Of a stretch of 64,000 bases of DNA, positions 25,392-34,115 are shown piece after piece (positions within the stretch are counted from its first letter, which is position 1; each line of letters starts with the position of its first letter). The position numbers and the translations under genes were made by a program. The notes beneath the pieces are model-generated. The model saw only the letters and a program-made list of their open reading frames with translations, was not told the DNA's origin and did not search any database. The stretch lies in contig JBFMDH010000014.1 of the NCBI GenBank assembly GCA_040754075.1, forward strand, positions 1-64,000, read 5' to 3'. The DNA is from Acidobacteriota bacterium. Its GTDB lineage: Bacteria; Acidobacteriota; Blastocatellia; UBA7656.

Positions 25392-25850
25392 ATGAATAAA
25401 CGCACCATTCAAAGCATTGTGCTTGGCGTTATGGTTGGACTGGCTGTGGGTTTAGGGTCATACACCTTCATTTACGCCAAAGGTTATTCGTACCTGCTCA
25501 ATGACCCCGCGTCCTGCGCAAATTGCCACATCATGCAGGAGCAATACGACGGTTGGGAAAAATCCAGTCACCGGTCGGTTGCCACCTGTAATGATTGTCA
25601 CACGCCGCCCGGTTTTTTTGCGAAATATTATTCCAAAGCCTCGAATGGTTTCTGGCATTCATTTGGCTTTACCACCGGTCGTTTTCACGAGCCGATTCAA
25701 ATCAAACCGCATAATCGGGACATAACCGAAAAAGCCTGTCGCAAATGTCATCAAGAGATTGTCGATGCCATCGAGAACCCGCATGCGATGAGTGAGCAGA
25801 ATGAGACATCCTGCCTGCGTTGCCATCGCAACGTCGGACATCTTCATTGA
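25392..25850 (+). CDS. nrfH: Nitrite reductase quinol dehydrogenase NrfH (tetraheme)
   Basis: 152 residues of NapC/NirT family. One N-terminal membrane helix (SIVLGVMVGLAVGLGSYTF) precedes four heme motifs: CANCH, CNDCH, CRKCH and CLRCH. NrfH takes electrons from menaquinol in the membrane and passes them to NrfA in the periplasm. nrfA starts 17 bases downstream, and the pair is a standard complex for ammonia-forming nitrite reduction. TGAAGGGTTGA lies before the start. Confidence 0.9.
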   Translation: MNKRTIQSIVLGVMVGLAVGLGSYTFIYAKGYSYLLNDPASCANCHIMQEQYDGWEKSSHRSVATCNDCHTPPGFFAKYYSKASNGFWHSFGFTTGRFHEPIQIKPHNRDITEKACRKCHQEIVDAIENPHAMSEQNETSCLRCHRNVGHLH

Positions 25851-25867
25851 AATGTTGAGAGAAAACT

Positions 25868-27259
25868 ATGAGCGAATCCATCAATGAAAAACCACCTGCT
25901 GCAAGAACCTGGAGTACCCGAAAATTTGTTTTAATTACGGCACTGATTGCAACCCTCGGCGCGATTGCCGGGGCAGCGTTGCTCATCAATATCTTTGAAC
26001 GCAAACAGGAAGGTCGGAATCCTTTCTATCGCGTCGTTGACTTGACGGATGAGACCGAAGACCCGGAAGTCTGGGGAAAAAATTTCCCTCTGCAATATGA
26101 CGGGTATAAACGCACGGTCGACCAGATTCGCACGCGCTACGGCGGCAGTGAAGCCTTGCCGCGTTCGCCGACGCAAGCCGACCCGCGCTCGGTGGTCGCG
26201 CAATCGAAACTCGAAGAAGACCCGCGCCTTAAAGCCATGTGGGCGGGTTATGCCTTTTCAAAAGATTTTCGCGAAGAACGCGGGCACGCCTATATGCTTG
26301 ATGACCAGACCTTCACCGAACGTCAGCAGGCAGCCCAACAGCCGGGCACCTGCATGCAATGTCATGCGTCGGTCTATGTGCCTTATAAAAAACTGGGCGG
26401 CGGCGATTTGATTAAAGGCTTTGAAGCGATGAATCAGATGTCTTACACCGAAGCTCGCAAACTGGTCGAACATCCGGTCGGTTGTATCGATTGTCATGAC
26501 CCCTCGAATATGCAATTGCGCGTCACCCGTCCGGGCTTTATCGAAGGCATGGCAGCACTCAAAGCTTCGCAGGGCATTGCCAATTATGATGTCAACAAAA
26601 TGGCAACCCGGCAGGAAATGCGCGCTTTCGTCTGCGGACAATGTCACGTTGAATACTATTTCAAAGGACCCGAAAAACGCCTGGTTTACCCCTGGCAAAA
26701 GGGTTTGAAGATTGATGACATCATGGCTTATTACGATGAAGTCAAACAAAAGGACTGGACGCATGCAGACACCGGCGCGCCTGTCTTGAAAGCTCAACAT
26801 CCTGAATTTGAAATGTGGAATCAAGGCATCCATGCGCGTTCGGGAGTTGCCTGCGCCGATTGTCATATGCCTTATAAACGGGTCGGCGCATTGAAAATCA
26901 GCGACCATCATGTGCGCTCGCCGTTGCTCAATATCAACCTTGCCTGTCAGACCTGTCACAAATGGTCGGAAGAGGAACTCAAAGCCCGCGTTGAAACGAT
27001 TCAGGAGAGAACGTTTAAATTGCGCAATGTGGCGATGGATGCGTTGATGGATTTAATCAATGACATCAAAGCGGCAAAGGCTGCCGGGAAAACCGATGAA
27101 CAACTGGCAGGCGCGCAGGATTTTCAACGTCTCGCGCAGTTTTATCTGGATTTCGTTGAAGCGGAAAATTCGACGGGTTTTCATGCGCCACAGGAAGCCG
27201 CGAGAATTCTGGGTGAATCGATAGATTTTTCGCGCAAAGGACAAAAAGCTTTGCGTTGA
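25868..27259 (+). CDS. nrfA: Ammonia-forming cytochrome c nitrite reductase NrfA
   Basis: 463 residues with an N-terminal anchor (VLITALIATLGAIAGAALLI-like, residues about 18-37) and five CXXCH motifs: CMQCH, CIDCH, CGQCH, CADCH and CQTCH. NrfA reduces nitrite to ammonium with six electrons. In the best-known enzymes the catalytic heme is held by CXXCK with a lysine ligand; here the first motif is CMQCH, so it belongs to the CXXCH-type NrfA group. Tyrosine, lysine and histidine candidates around the active site are present (AGYAFSKDFREERGHAYM block). Confidence 0.9.
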   Translation: MSESINEKPPAARTWSTRKFVLITALIATLGAIAGAALLINIFERKQEGRNPFYRVVDLTDETEDPEVWGKNFPLQYDGYKRTVDQIRTRYGGSEALPRSPTQADPRSVVAQSKLEEDPRLKAMWAGYAFSKDFREERGHAYMLDDQTFTERQQAAQQPGTCMQCHASVYVPYKKLGGGDLIKGFEAMNQMSYTEARKLVEHPVGCIDCHDPSNMQLRVTRPGFIEGMAALKASQGIANYDVNKMATRQEMRAFVCGQCHVEYYFKGPEKRLVYPWQKGLKIDDIMAYYDEVKQKDWTHADTGAPVLKAQHPEFEMWNQGIHARSGVACADCHMPYKRVGALKISDHHVRSPLLNINLACQTCHKWSEEELKARVETIQERTFKLRNVAMDALMDLINDIKAAKAAGKTDEQLAGAQDFQRLAQFYLDFVEAENSTGFHAPQEAARILGESIDFSRKGQKALR

Positions 27260-27272
27260 TATAAAAAAATCG

Positions 27273-27322
27273 TCAAAGCAAAATGCCGCGAGGAAGCTAG
27301 TTTTCGCGGCATTTTGCTTTGA
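27273..27322. terminator. Bidirectional terminator between nrfA and ywiC-like
   Basis: Arms at 27273-27291 and 27304-27322 form a perfect 19-base stem with core AAAATGCCGCGA, flanked by A- and T-rich sequence. It sits between convergent genes and probably ends transcription from both sides. Confidence 0.85.
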
Positions 27323-27332
27323 TATTTTATTG

Positions 27333-27358
27333 GGTTGAGAAAGCCGTCTTTGACCGCG
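27333..27358 (+). repeat. Dispersed repeat copy B
   Basis: GGTTGAGAAAGCCGTC then TTTGACCGCG, the same family as 7794-7818 and 57381-57405, in the same orientation. It lies just past the nrfA terminator. Confidence 0.55.
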
Positions 27359-27389
27359 CTTCAACAAAATCTCACTGACGCTTTTTTGC

Positions 27390-28181
27390 TTAACTGAAAG
27401 TGAGCGTCGTGAAAATCAAAAAGATCAGCGAGTAAACCACTTCTAAAAAACCTGCCTGTGTCAGATTCACTTTGCGTCCGGGTGTGAGCAACCCGATAAA
27501 GGCGCGACTGATAGCCGGTGTAAAAGCGATGAGAATAGGAAGCTCAAGACTTTTGGTAAAGGTAAAAAGCACCAGCGCAACGATCAGAAAGGTATGATAA
27601 AAGGCGCAGTGTTGCGAAACCCTTTGCAAGGCATTGGGTTTATTGCGATGCAGACCGGCAACCCGCACTTTAATATAAAAAACGCTGCTGGAAAAATAGC
27701 AGGCGCTTAACAACCACAACCATAAAGCCGTGTGATTCCATTCGCCTGTGGCGACGTAATAAGCCGCAGGCGCGGTCATGGTGAGTCCGCAAATGGCGAG
27801 GATTTCGCCAAAGATTGAACGCTCTTCCAGATTGACCGCCTGTTTGCCATTGATGAGCAACAAGACCATACCGAAGAGTCCGAGCGGAATAAGTACATAA
27901 AGTTTAAAGATGAGAATGAGCGGAGCGCCAAAGGCAGCGGCAATTGCCAGATAAATCATCAGCATACGGTCTGCGCCTTTGGCGTCGCGTCCGCGACTTC
28001 TGGCACGCCACCAGACCAGCATGGATTCACGCGATATAAATAACCCGCTGACTGCCAATAACAGAAAGAGCCATTGCCAGGAAACCTGAGCGGCGACAAT
28101 CGTGCCAAGCGCAAACGGGACATATAGCATTGCCCACGCCCCGTGTTCTTTGGGTAACCGCAATTTTTTACTGATGCTCAT
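27390..28181 (-). CDS. YwiC-like membrane protein
   Basis: 263 residues with the N-terminal KEHGAWAMLYVPF signature of the YwiC-like family and about seven to eight hydrophobic segments. The function is unknown. In Bacillus, ywiC lies near the anaerobic nitrate respiration genes and fnr, which matches its place here between nrfHA and a Crp/Fnr gene. ATAAGGAGAGT precedes the ATG. It forms a two-gene unit with the hemerythrin gene upstream, 12 bases apart. Confidence 0.8.
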   Translation of the reverse strand: MSISKKLRLPKEHGAWAMLYVPFALGTIVAAQVSWQWLFLLLAVSGLFISRESMLVWWRARSRGRDAKGADRMLMIYLAIAAAFGAPLILIFKLYVLIPLGLFGMVLLLINGKQAVNLEERSIFGEILAICGLTMTAPAAYYVATGEWNHTALWLWLLSACYFSSSVFYIKVRVAGLHRNKPNALQRVSQHCAFYHTFLIVALVLFTFTKSLELPILIAFTPAISRAFIGLLTPGRKVNLTQAGFLEVVYSLIFLIFTTLTFS

Positions 28182-28193
28182 TTGATACTCTCC

Positions 28194-28673
28194 TTATAAA
28201 GACTGATGTGCCGCTTGTCGATGAAGACAATCATTCAGCAGATATTTTTTCTCTTCCGGGGTGGTGATACGGTCAAGCGTCGGATAGAGAATATTTTCTT
28301 CACGCATATCGTGATGTTCGACCAGACTTTTGAATGCCGCTTCTTCATCGAATAATTTAATAATACGGCGTTTCAAATTTTCGGGATTTGTCGCAAACAG
28401 ATTTAGCGAATCCTGAATGCGGGCTAGCAGTTCAAGCATTTTGCGATGTTCGCCGGTAAAAAATTCAACCGCGCCGCCGCGAATTTCTCCCGCTCGTTGA
28501 TAAACTGGCAGCAGGTGTTTTTCTTCGTAATCCATGTGTTCGCGAAGTTGTTTGATGAATTCATCGAGGCGGTCGGTGGCTGCTTCAATATCGCCGTCAA
28601 GCAAAGCTTCCTGATGACGGATGAATAATTCATTTAAGTTTTGGTGAAAGGTTATTAAGGTTAAAAAAGTCAT
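28194..28673 (-). CDS. Hemerythrin HHE-domain protein
   Basis: 159 residues from the ATG at 28673. The frame opens at a TTG at 28754, but the first 27 residues look unrelated to the domain. Ligand-like motifs are FHQNLNELFIRHQEALL, HMDYEEKHLLPVY, EHRKMLELLARI and HHDMREENILYPTL, the pattern of cytoplasmic HHE proteins that handle iron, O2 or NO. It precedes the YwiC-like gene in the same operon and is divergent from crp/fnr. The start is moderately sure. Confidence 0.75.
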   Translation of the reverse strand: MTFLTLITFHQNLNELFIRHQEALLDGDIEAATDRLDEFIKQLREHMDYEEKHLLPVYQRAGEIRGGAVEFFTGEHRKMLELLARIQDSLNLFATNPENLKRRIIKLFDEEAAFKSLVEHHDMREENILYPTLDRITTPEEKKYLLNDCLHRQAAHQSL

Positions 28674-28974
28674 AGCCTGTGTAAAAAACTCTCCGGCAAG
28701 TAGATTTGCGCTTACCGGTCCAATAATTCCCCAGAAACTTGAAAAAATCCCCAATCGTTAATAAAACCCGAACGAAACTTCATACAGGGCAAACCCAATG
28801 CCAAACCGGGTTGCGGAATTCGACGATGTGCGCATAGACTTTTGCTGCATTTAGTCATTGGAAAACTGTAGAATCGAACCGGATTGTGGAATTTCGCGCA
28901 AAATCTATAACGGGAAGCGGGCTTATAGAAGCGGAACATTCGTTGCTATACACTCATCTCCAAGGAGGATTGAG

Positions 28975-28989
28975 TTGAACGCTCAATGA
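28975..28989 (+). promoter_or_regulatory. Four-codon uORF overlapping the crp/fnr start
   Basis: AAGGAGG at 28962-28968 is six bases from a TTG at 28975 that reads TTG-AAC-GCT-CAA-TGA. Its stop overlaps ATG 28986. The strong ribosome site is 17 bases from that ATG, too far for normal use, and an in-frame stop at 28971 blocks longer starts. Translation of the regulator may therefore depend on reinitiation. Confidence 0.4.
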
Positions 28990-29714
28990 AAAGCTCTATG
29001 AGTTTATCCCATCCATTCGACATTATCGACCGGTGCTCTCAATGCCATTTGCGAATCGCTGGCTCGTTTTGTGATTTACCGGAAACCGTGCTTCGTGATT
29101 TTGATGCCATCATTCAAACCAATTTTTATTCACCGGGAATCCGCATATTTGCCGAAGGGCAACTGGCTCGCGGGGTATTTATTTTGTGCAGCGGGCGGGT
29201 GAAATTTTCGCTGACCTCGAGCAATGGAAAATCTCTGATGCGTATTGCGGAAACCGGCGAAATTCTCGGACTCAGCGCCACGCTTGCCAATGCGCCTTAC
29301 GAAGCGTCGGCGGAAATGCTCGAAGCGGGGCAGGTCAATTTCATCCGGCGGGAATATTTCATGCAGTTTCTCGAAGCCCACGGCGCAGCCAGCCTCAGAG
29401 CTGCGCAGATTCTCAGCCGCAATTATCAAACCATGTATCAGGAAATCAAATCGTTGGTGCTGGCGGATTCGGTGGCTGAAAAATTCGCCAGACTATTGCT
29501 CGGTTGGTGCGCAAGAGATGGTAAAGACACCGAGAACGGCATTCATTTGAAAATCTCTTTGACCCATACGGAGATTGCTCAGATGATCGGCTCGTCGCGG
29601 GAAACCGTAACCCGTCTGTTCGGTGAATTGAAAAACAAACAGGTCATTCAATTGAAAGGCTCAAACCTGTTTATCTGTAACAAAGCGGCGCTTGAACGCT
29701 TCATCAGTTCTTAG
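28986..29714 (+). CDS. Crp/Fnr-family transcription regulator
   Basis: 242 residues: a cyclic-nucleotide-fold sensor (about 30-150) and a C-terminal winged helix with TEIAQMIGSSRETVTRLFGELK, whose SSRE-x-VTR is an FNR/CRP-type recognition helix. The N-terminal cysteines in DRCSQCHLRIAGSFC (17, 20 and 28-29) resemble the cluster-binding region of FNR, so oxygen or NO sensing is plausible. An FNR-like fourth cysteine is not obvious. It is divergent from the hemerythrin/YwiC operon and next to nrfHA, the natural candidates for control. Confidence 0.8.
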   Translation: MKSSMSLSHPFDIIDRCSQCHLRIAGSFCDLPETVLRDFDAIIQTNFYSPGIRIFAEGQLARGVFILCSGRVKFSLTSSNGKSLMRIAETGEILGLSATLANAPYEASAEMLEAGQVNFIRREYFMQFLEAHGAASLRAAQILSRNYQTMYQEIKSLVLADSVAEKFARLLLGWCARDGKDTENGIHLKISLTHTEIAQMIGSSRETVTRLFGELKNKQVIQLKGSNLFICNKAALERFISS

Positions 29715-29882
29715 AAATCGGTCACGCGATTGAGCGCATCGTATGAATAATTCGTCACCACGCCACGGGCATCGGTCTTGGCGGTGACTTGATGGAATTG
29801 ATTGTAAACGAACTTCGCTGTCCACATCGTCCCCGTGCCGTCGTTGAGGCTGGCGGTTTGTTCGGGAATCCGTGCCGAAATA
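29711..29882 (-). pseudogene. RHS/YD-repeat protein fragment
   Basis: The reverse strand reads YISARIPEQTASLNDGTGT, then WTAKFVYNQFHQVTAKTD and GVVTNYSYDALNRVTDF before a stop at 29711-29713. That last block is a classic YD repeat of RHS proteins. No start or upstream repeats remain, so only about 57 codons survive. It overlaps the last codon of the crp/fnr gene, a mark of recombination or deletion. Confidence 0.75.
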
Positions 29883-29961
29883 TACGGCCTTAGTCATCAG
29901 GCATCCCGCATCAGTCTTTTTGCCCGCCGGTGGTTTAATAAATTTTCGGCTGGAGATGCCT

Positions 29962-30036
29962 ATGCTTCATACCATCGAAGTCTTTTACATCCTCATCATA
30001 CTTCAAGCTTTGCGTGTATTAACAAAACTCACTTAA
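29962..30036 (+). CDS. Possible 24-residue hydrophobic peptide
   Basis: MLHTIEVFYILIILQALRVL plus four residues, with GGAG six bases before the ATG. It is hydrophobic enough to form one membrane helix. It lies between the RHS fragment and an AT-rich gene. Small-peptide toxins can look like this, but chance is equally possible. Confidence 0.3.
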   Translation: MLHTIEVFYILIILQALRVLTKLT

Positions 30037-30038
30037 TT

Positions 30039-31061
30039 TTATTCAATGGTGATCGAATCCCAAGTTGCACCATTATCTTTTGTACGAAGTAATTTACCTT
30101 GACGGCTTATTACCCATACTTGACCATTTGGAGGTGAAGCAATATCAATAAAATCCTCGCCAAGTTTAGTAATTAGTTGCTTCCAGTTATCACCTCCATC
30201 CTCAGTGTAAAGAATTATACCTTCCTGCGTATCTTCATCCATATTCTCATTCTTATGCCATCTAGTACCTACAACAAATCCCTGATGCGCATTAATAAAC
30301 AATAGTTCGTTAAGCACTGTACGATGTGAGTATAGAGTTTCTTTTTTTTGCCAGGTCTTGCCTGCATCTTCAGTTTTCAAAATCAAACCGTTATAACCAC
30401 AAGCCCAACCTATATTCTCGTTGACAAACTTGATTGACAAGAGATCATGGCTAAAAGGTAACTGACACAATCTCCAATTTCTTCCACCATCAGTAGAATT
30501 CTGTAATATGTTATTACCAACCACCCAGATATTTTCAGGTGAAACTGCAAACAAATTATGTAAGACATCATGTTGGGGAGTTTGTAGAACATTCCAGGTT
30601 TCCCCTTTATCTTTAGTTAGAAAAACTTTCCCCATCGGGCCTACACCCCATCCTGATACTCTATCTGTGAATAAGGTATACCCTAATCTCGAAAGGATGT
30701 CTTTAGCCAAAAAGTTCTCATACCCATATCCCAGGTTCGCGTTAAAAGTAATAATTCCTGACTCACTTCGTACCATTGCACTGTATTGATCTGCCCATAA
30801 GATTGACCCCACAAATCCTAAAGGAGTTTTATTACTGGATTCAGGTTTAGAGGAATCAATAGGCATAAATTGCCTTTCCCAAGTTTCTCCACCATCAGTA
30901 GTGTAAAAGACTCTTCCATAACCGGTTAACCATCCATGTAAATCATCAGGGAACCGAATAGAACGGTACTTAGGTTTAATGGGAGTAATAATTACATCGC
31001 AAAAAGTCGAAGAACATATACAAATAAGTATTGTGGAAAGGATAAATATTTTTTTACCCAT
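30039..31061 (-). CDS. Ycf48-like beta-propeller protein, AT-rich
   Basis: 340 residues with a signal peptide or lipoprotein-like start (IFILSTILICICSSTFC). About six Asp-box-type repeats follow, such as YTTDGGETWERQF, LTKDKGETWNVL, NSTDGGRNWRL, KTEDAGKTWQKK, YTEDGGDNWKQL and RTKDNGATWDSI. This is the fold of photosystem assembly factor Ycf48 and of secreted BNR proteins. No photosystem gene is near. The gene is clearly richer in A and T than its neighbours, which suggests transfer. The role is unknown. Confidence 0.75.
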   Translation of the reverse strand: MGKKIFILSTILICICSSTFCDVIITPIKPKYRSIRFPDDLHGWLTGYGRVFYTTDGGETWERQFMPIDSSKPESSNKTPLGFVGSILWADQYSAMVRSESGIITFNANLGYGYENFLAKDILSRLGYTLFTDRVSGWGVGPMGKVFLTKDKGETWNVLQTPQHDVLHNLFAVSPENIWVVGNNILQNSTDGGRNWRLCQLPFSHDLLSIKFVNENIGWACGYNGLILKTEDAGKTWQKKETLYSHRTVLNELLFINAHQGFVVGTRWHKNENMDEDTQEGIILYTEDGGDNWKQLITKLGEDFIDIASPPNGQVWVISRQGKLLRTKDNGATWDSITIE

Positions 31062-31162
31062 AACTATGCTCTCGTCACTGTTTGTTTTATGAACTATCCT
31101 TGAAGATACTATTCGTCAAAGGGGCAAAAATTATTAGAGAAATTTTCCACGAGTCGCAAAAA

Positions 31163-31321
31163 TCAGCCATTCCCAGTTTGGCGTAAGGGCGTCAAAATCG
31201 GAGCGACCTTAGCGCAAGCGCCCTGATATTTGAGCATATTTTCAACAGTTGCAACCCCGACAATGGGCAGATTGGCATCGCCAATTTCTAAACCGGGAAT
31301 TGCTGAAAATCCCCCTATTTT
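31163..31321 (-). pseudogene. Gene relic, about 52 codons
   Basis: The reverse strand is open from a TAA at 31322-31324 to a stop at 31163-31165, reading KIGGFSAIPGLEIGDANLPI then VGVATVENMLKYQGACAKVA. It has no start and no clear ribosome site. The even amino-acid mix looks coding rather than random, but I do not recognise the family. Confidence 0.4.
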
Positions 31322-31358
31322 TTAGGGAAACAGGTATCCATAACTATATAGCTTCTGA

Positions 31359-32963
31359 TTATTGCCCTCCGCCGGTGTGAACTTTTCCTGCATGACAATC
31401 GGTGCATTTGAACTCGGAAAGATCGCCCAAATTCACCGGGTGTTGAAAAGCGCGGTTGCCGCGATGACATTGCGTACAATTCAAGCCTTTCAAATTGCCC
31501 AACTCCACCGGGTGTTGAAATTCGCTGTTCTTAATCGGCACTTGAACCCCGGCATTCGACTGGTCCAAAACCGTGTGACAGATATTGCAATCTGCGGAAA
31601 TCACTTTGCCTGATGGACTCTTGTGCTGACCATCGTGACAACGGAAACAACCCGTCGAATAAAAGTGCCCGATGTTATCGGGATGGGTTTGCCAGTCAAC
31701 CTTCATTTCGGGGAAGAAATAGGTTTGGAATATTCTTTGCACTTCGGCAACCGCGCGGTCAACCGCATCTCTTTTCGCGGAATAAACCTCCGGGTAATTG
31801 GCGCGATAAAAATTCTCCAGTCCGGTTTTGATTGCCGCTACAGCTTCGCCTGTGGTTTCGTAATGCTGGTCGAGCACTTTAACCGCTTCGCGTTTCAGAT
31901 AAGGCAAGGTGATGTCGAGACGTTCGGCGACGAAGGCTTCGTTTACGGCGCGGTCAGGTGGCACATAAATATGGCTTGGGCGGTTGTGACATTCGACACA
32001 ATCGACGCGGCGCTTGGGCGGTTTTTCAATCTGTTCGGGAGTGAGTTTAGCGCCCTCCAGGACATAATCGGTAATGTTGCCGTGCTGGTCTTTGAGGCGC
32101 ACCCAGGGAATATTCTGGCGGTGGTCGTCGGTTGCAAAATAGGTGACTTCGTTGCCGATGTTCATATGCCAGTGAATGCCTGCCACCATGCCGGTGACGG
32201 TGCTGCCGCCGCCGGTGTTCAACAGCATGCGGGTTTGCCGCAACGTATTTTTCTCATCATAGCCATAACGATTGAAAACTTTCAGTTGCGAGCCATGAAA
32301 TTTTTCGGGCCAATGACACTGTTCACAGGTATCCTGCGCCGGACGCAGATTATGCACAGGGGTTTGAATCGGGCGCGGATATTTATTGAACATGACGGAA
32401 TACACCTGATAAGCGCCCGATAGTTTTGAACGCACATACCAGCCCGCGCCGGGACCGACGTGACACTCGACACATTTGACGCGCGCATGCGGTGAAGCGT
32501 TATAAGCCGTGAGTTCCGGTGACATCACCGAATGGCATAATTCGCCGCAAAAAGCGACCGAGTCGGTATATTCATAAGCGCGGTAGCTGCCAAAGGCGCT
32601 CACGAAAAGAAAGGCGAACGAGAGACCGAGAAAGACCAACAATTTTCTGCGGATTTGCGGGTTGTTGAGGTCAAGCGAAGGATAGGCGATTGATTCGTCG
32701 CCGATTTTCCGTCGCCTGTGCCGTTCAACCAACATCCCCACAATAACGATGGCAAGACCGAAAAGCATGACGGATGGGAAGATAATATAGGTGAAGATGC
32801 CAAGGTATGGGCTTTCGCGAGAACCCAGCGATTCTGCCAGAAACAGAAAGATGATGCCTGTGACACTGGCAATCGCAATCGCCATTCCCACAAAACTGAT
32901 AAAATTGCGCGTTAATTGTAAGGTGCGCGAACCTTTTACTAACCGATTCAACCTGTTTAACAT
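31359..32963 (-). CDS. NapC/NirT-like octaheme membrane cytochrome c
   Basis: 534 residues. Two N-terminal hydrophobic segments plus a third before residue 120 anchor the protein. There are eight heme motifs: first FCGELCHS (CX3CH), then CVECH, CEQCH, CVECH, CFRCH, CNICH, CTQCH and CTDCH. The front half resembles NapC/NirT quinol dehydrogenases; the back half adds hemes, perhaps a fused electron-accepting module. The last two hemes sit in near-repeats ([19 protein letters not shown] and [19 protein letters not shown]). It likely moves electrons from menaquinol to periplasmic cytochromes such as those encoded upstream. GGAGG precedes the ATG. Confidence 0.8.
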   Translation of the reverse strand: MLNRLNRLVKGSRTLQLTRNFISFVGMAIAIASVTGIIFLFLAESLGSRESPYLGIFTYIIFPSVMLFGLAIVIVGMLVERHRRRKIGDESIAYPSLDLNNPQIRRKLLVFLGLSFAFLFVSAFGSYRAYEYTDSVAFCGELCHSVMSPELTAYNASPHARVKCVECHVGPGAGWYVRSKLSGAYQVYSVMFNKYPRPIQTPVHNLRPAQDTCEQCHWPEKFHGSQLKVFNRYGYDEKNTLRQTRMLLNTGGGSTVTGMVAGIHWHMNIGNEVTYFATDDHRQNIPWVRLKDQHGNITDYVLEGAKLTPEQIEKPPKRRVDCVECHNRPSHIYVPPDRAVNEAFVAERLDITLPYLKREAVKVLDQHYETTGEAVAAIKTGLENFYRANYPEVYSAKRDAVDRAVAEVQRIFQTYFFPEMKVDWQTHPDNIGHFYSTGCFRCHDGQHKSPSGKVISADCNICHTVLDQSNAGVQVPIKNSEFQHPVELGNLKGLNCTQCHRGNRAFQHPVNLGDLSEFKCTDCHAGKVHTGGGQ

Positions 32964-33378
32964 GCTTTTCCTCCGCGAGGTGTTGACAAGACTAGCCGTT
33001 CAAAGGCTGATTCACACAACCGCAATAAGCAAACGACTGACCAGGAAATTGCCTCGAAGCATTAAAAAATGGAACCACAACAGGGAGCTACTAACTCGAC
33101 AAACAAACTTTGGTGAAATTATTAACCGGGAAAATAATTGACCGATGTGCCACGTAAAGACGAAATCATTTTCGCTTAGTCTGCGTCAGCTAATGCGCTC
33201 ACCTGATGAACAATTTCAATCGCTGAGTTCAAAAAGAATTTCGTTGAAAATCCATCGAACTGAAATTGCTCACCACTATCCCGGTGAGCAATTGATTTGC
33301 TGTCGATTGCCTAAAAAATAATCAGGATGGATAAATCGCCAAAGATGGTTTACCCATCCTGAGGTTTCCCAAGCGTAT
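32964..33378. other. Intergenic region upstream of octaheme gene
   Basis: 415 bases. It holds a hairpin AATTGCTCACC 33264-33274 with GGTGAGCAATT 33283-33293, the terminator listed separately, and a motif AATAAGCAAACGACTGACCA at 33024-33043 that resembles sequence upstream of nrfH and of the gene at 36247. No coding sequence is visible. Confidence 0.6.
33312..33362 (-). terminator. Intrinsic terminator of tetraheme gene
   Basis: TCAGGATGG 33322-33330 pairs with CCATCCTGA 33354-33362; a T-rich tract on the reverse strand (complement of 33312-33320) follows. It lies just after the stop of the gene at 33379. Confidence 0.75.
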
Positions 33379-33960
33379 TTATTTCTTATGGCAGGCAGCG
33401 CATTTTTGCATGCCGGGTGCTTTGGCATCCGGTCGAGCTTTTAAGACTTTGTCATGGCAGCCTGCACAATTGCGATGGAAAGCCATCTGGTTGTTCAAGG
33501 TTAAGGGAGCCGATGCGCCTTCCGGCTGAATCTGCGGAATTGCCGGAACCAATTTCGGAGTTTCGCCGGTTTTGACGTGGCAATTGTTGCAACTCGCGAC
33601 GCCTGCGGCTTTCGGGTCTTTCTGAAATAAATCGGCGGTAAGTGTAGTGGTGCGATCCGCGGGCCAGGCGGTTTTTAGTGGCGGATTTTTTGCCGCTTCG
33701 GCTGCCGGTTGCGCGGTGTGGTGACACTCAATGCAGGCGACCGGTCCGTTACCTTCGAGGTTGTAATTTTTAGTCGTGTGATTCGTATGACTGAAGGTCA
33801 CCGGACCCAGTTTATTATCCTTTGCGAGTTTGACAACATCCGGCATTTTCGTAGCATCCTGCGCCTGTGCGGTCAAGGTTGCAAAGAATGATGAATCGTA
33901 TGCGCCGAGGATTAATCCTGTAAAAAGCGCCATGGTAATAAAAGCTTTTACTCTTTTCAT
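33379..33960 (-). CDS. Periplasmic tetraheme cytochrome c
   Basis: 193 residues with a signal peptide (ITMALFTGLILGAY). Four heme motifs are present: CIECH, CNNCH, CAGCH and CAACH. Spacing and His-rich segments (FSHTNHTTKNY) resemble cytochrome c3/c7-type shuttles, which carry electrons in the periplasm. It sits between the octaheme gene and two larger multihemes, all transcribed leftward, and has its own terminator and ribosome site. Partner proteins are not fixed by sequence. Confidence 0.8.
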   Translation of the reverse strand: MKRVKAFITMALFTGLILGAYDSSFFATLTAQAQDATKMPDVVKLAKDNKLGPVTFSHTNHTTKNYNLEGNGPVACIECHHTAQPAAEAAKNPPLKTAWPADRTTTLTADLFQKDPKAAGVASCNNCHVKTGETPKLVPAIPQIQPEGASAPLTLNNQMAFHRNCAGCHDKVLKARPDAKAPGMQKCAACHKK

Positions 33961-34115
33961 CTTTCTTATCTCCCATTTTCAACGAATCAGTCAGCAGGAA
34001 TAGCCTCGACCAATCCGTGTTTTTAAATTTGATGAAGCAATCATGAGAATCATTTTTTCCGACTTTAAGTTGCTTCACCCCTACCGTTAGATTGCAAAGA
34101 CCTGTGAATCATTTA

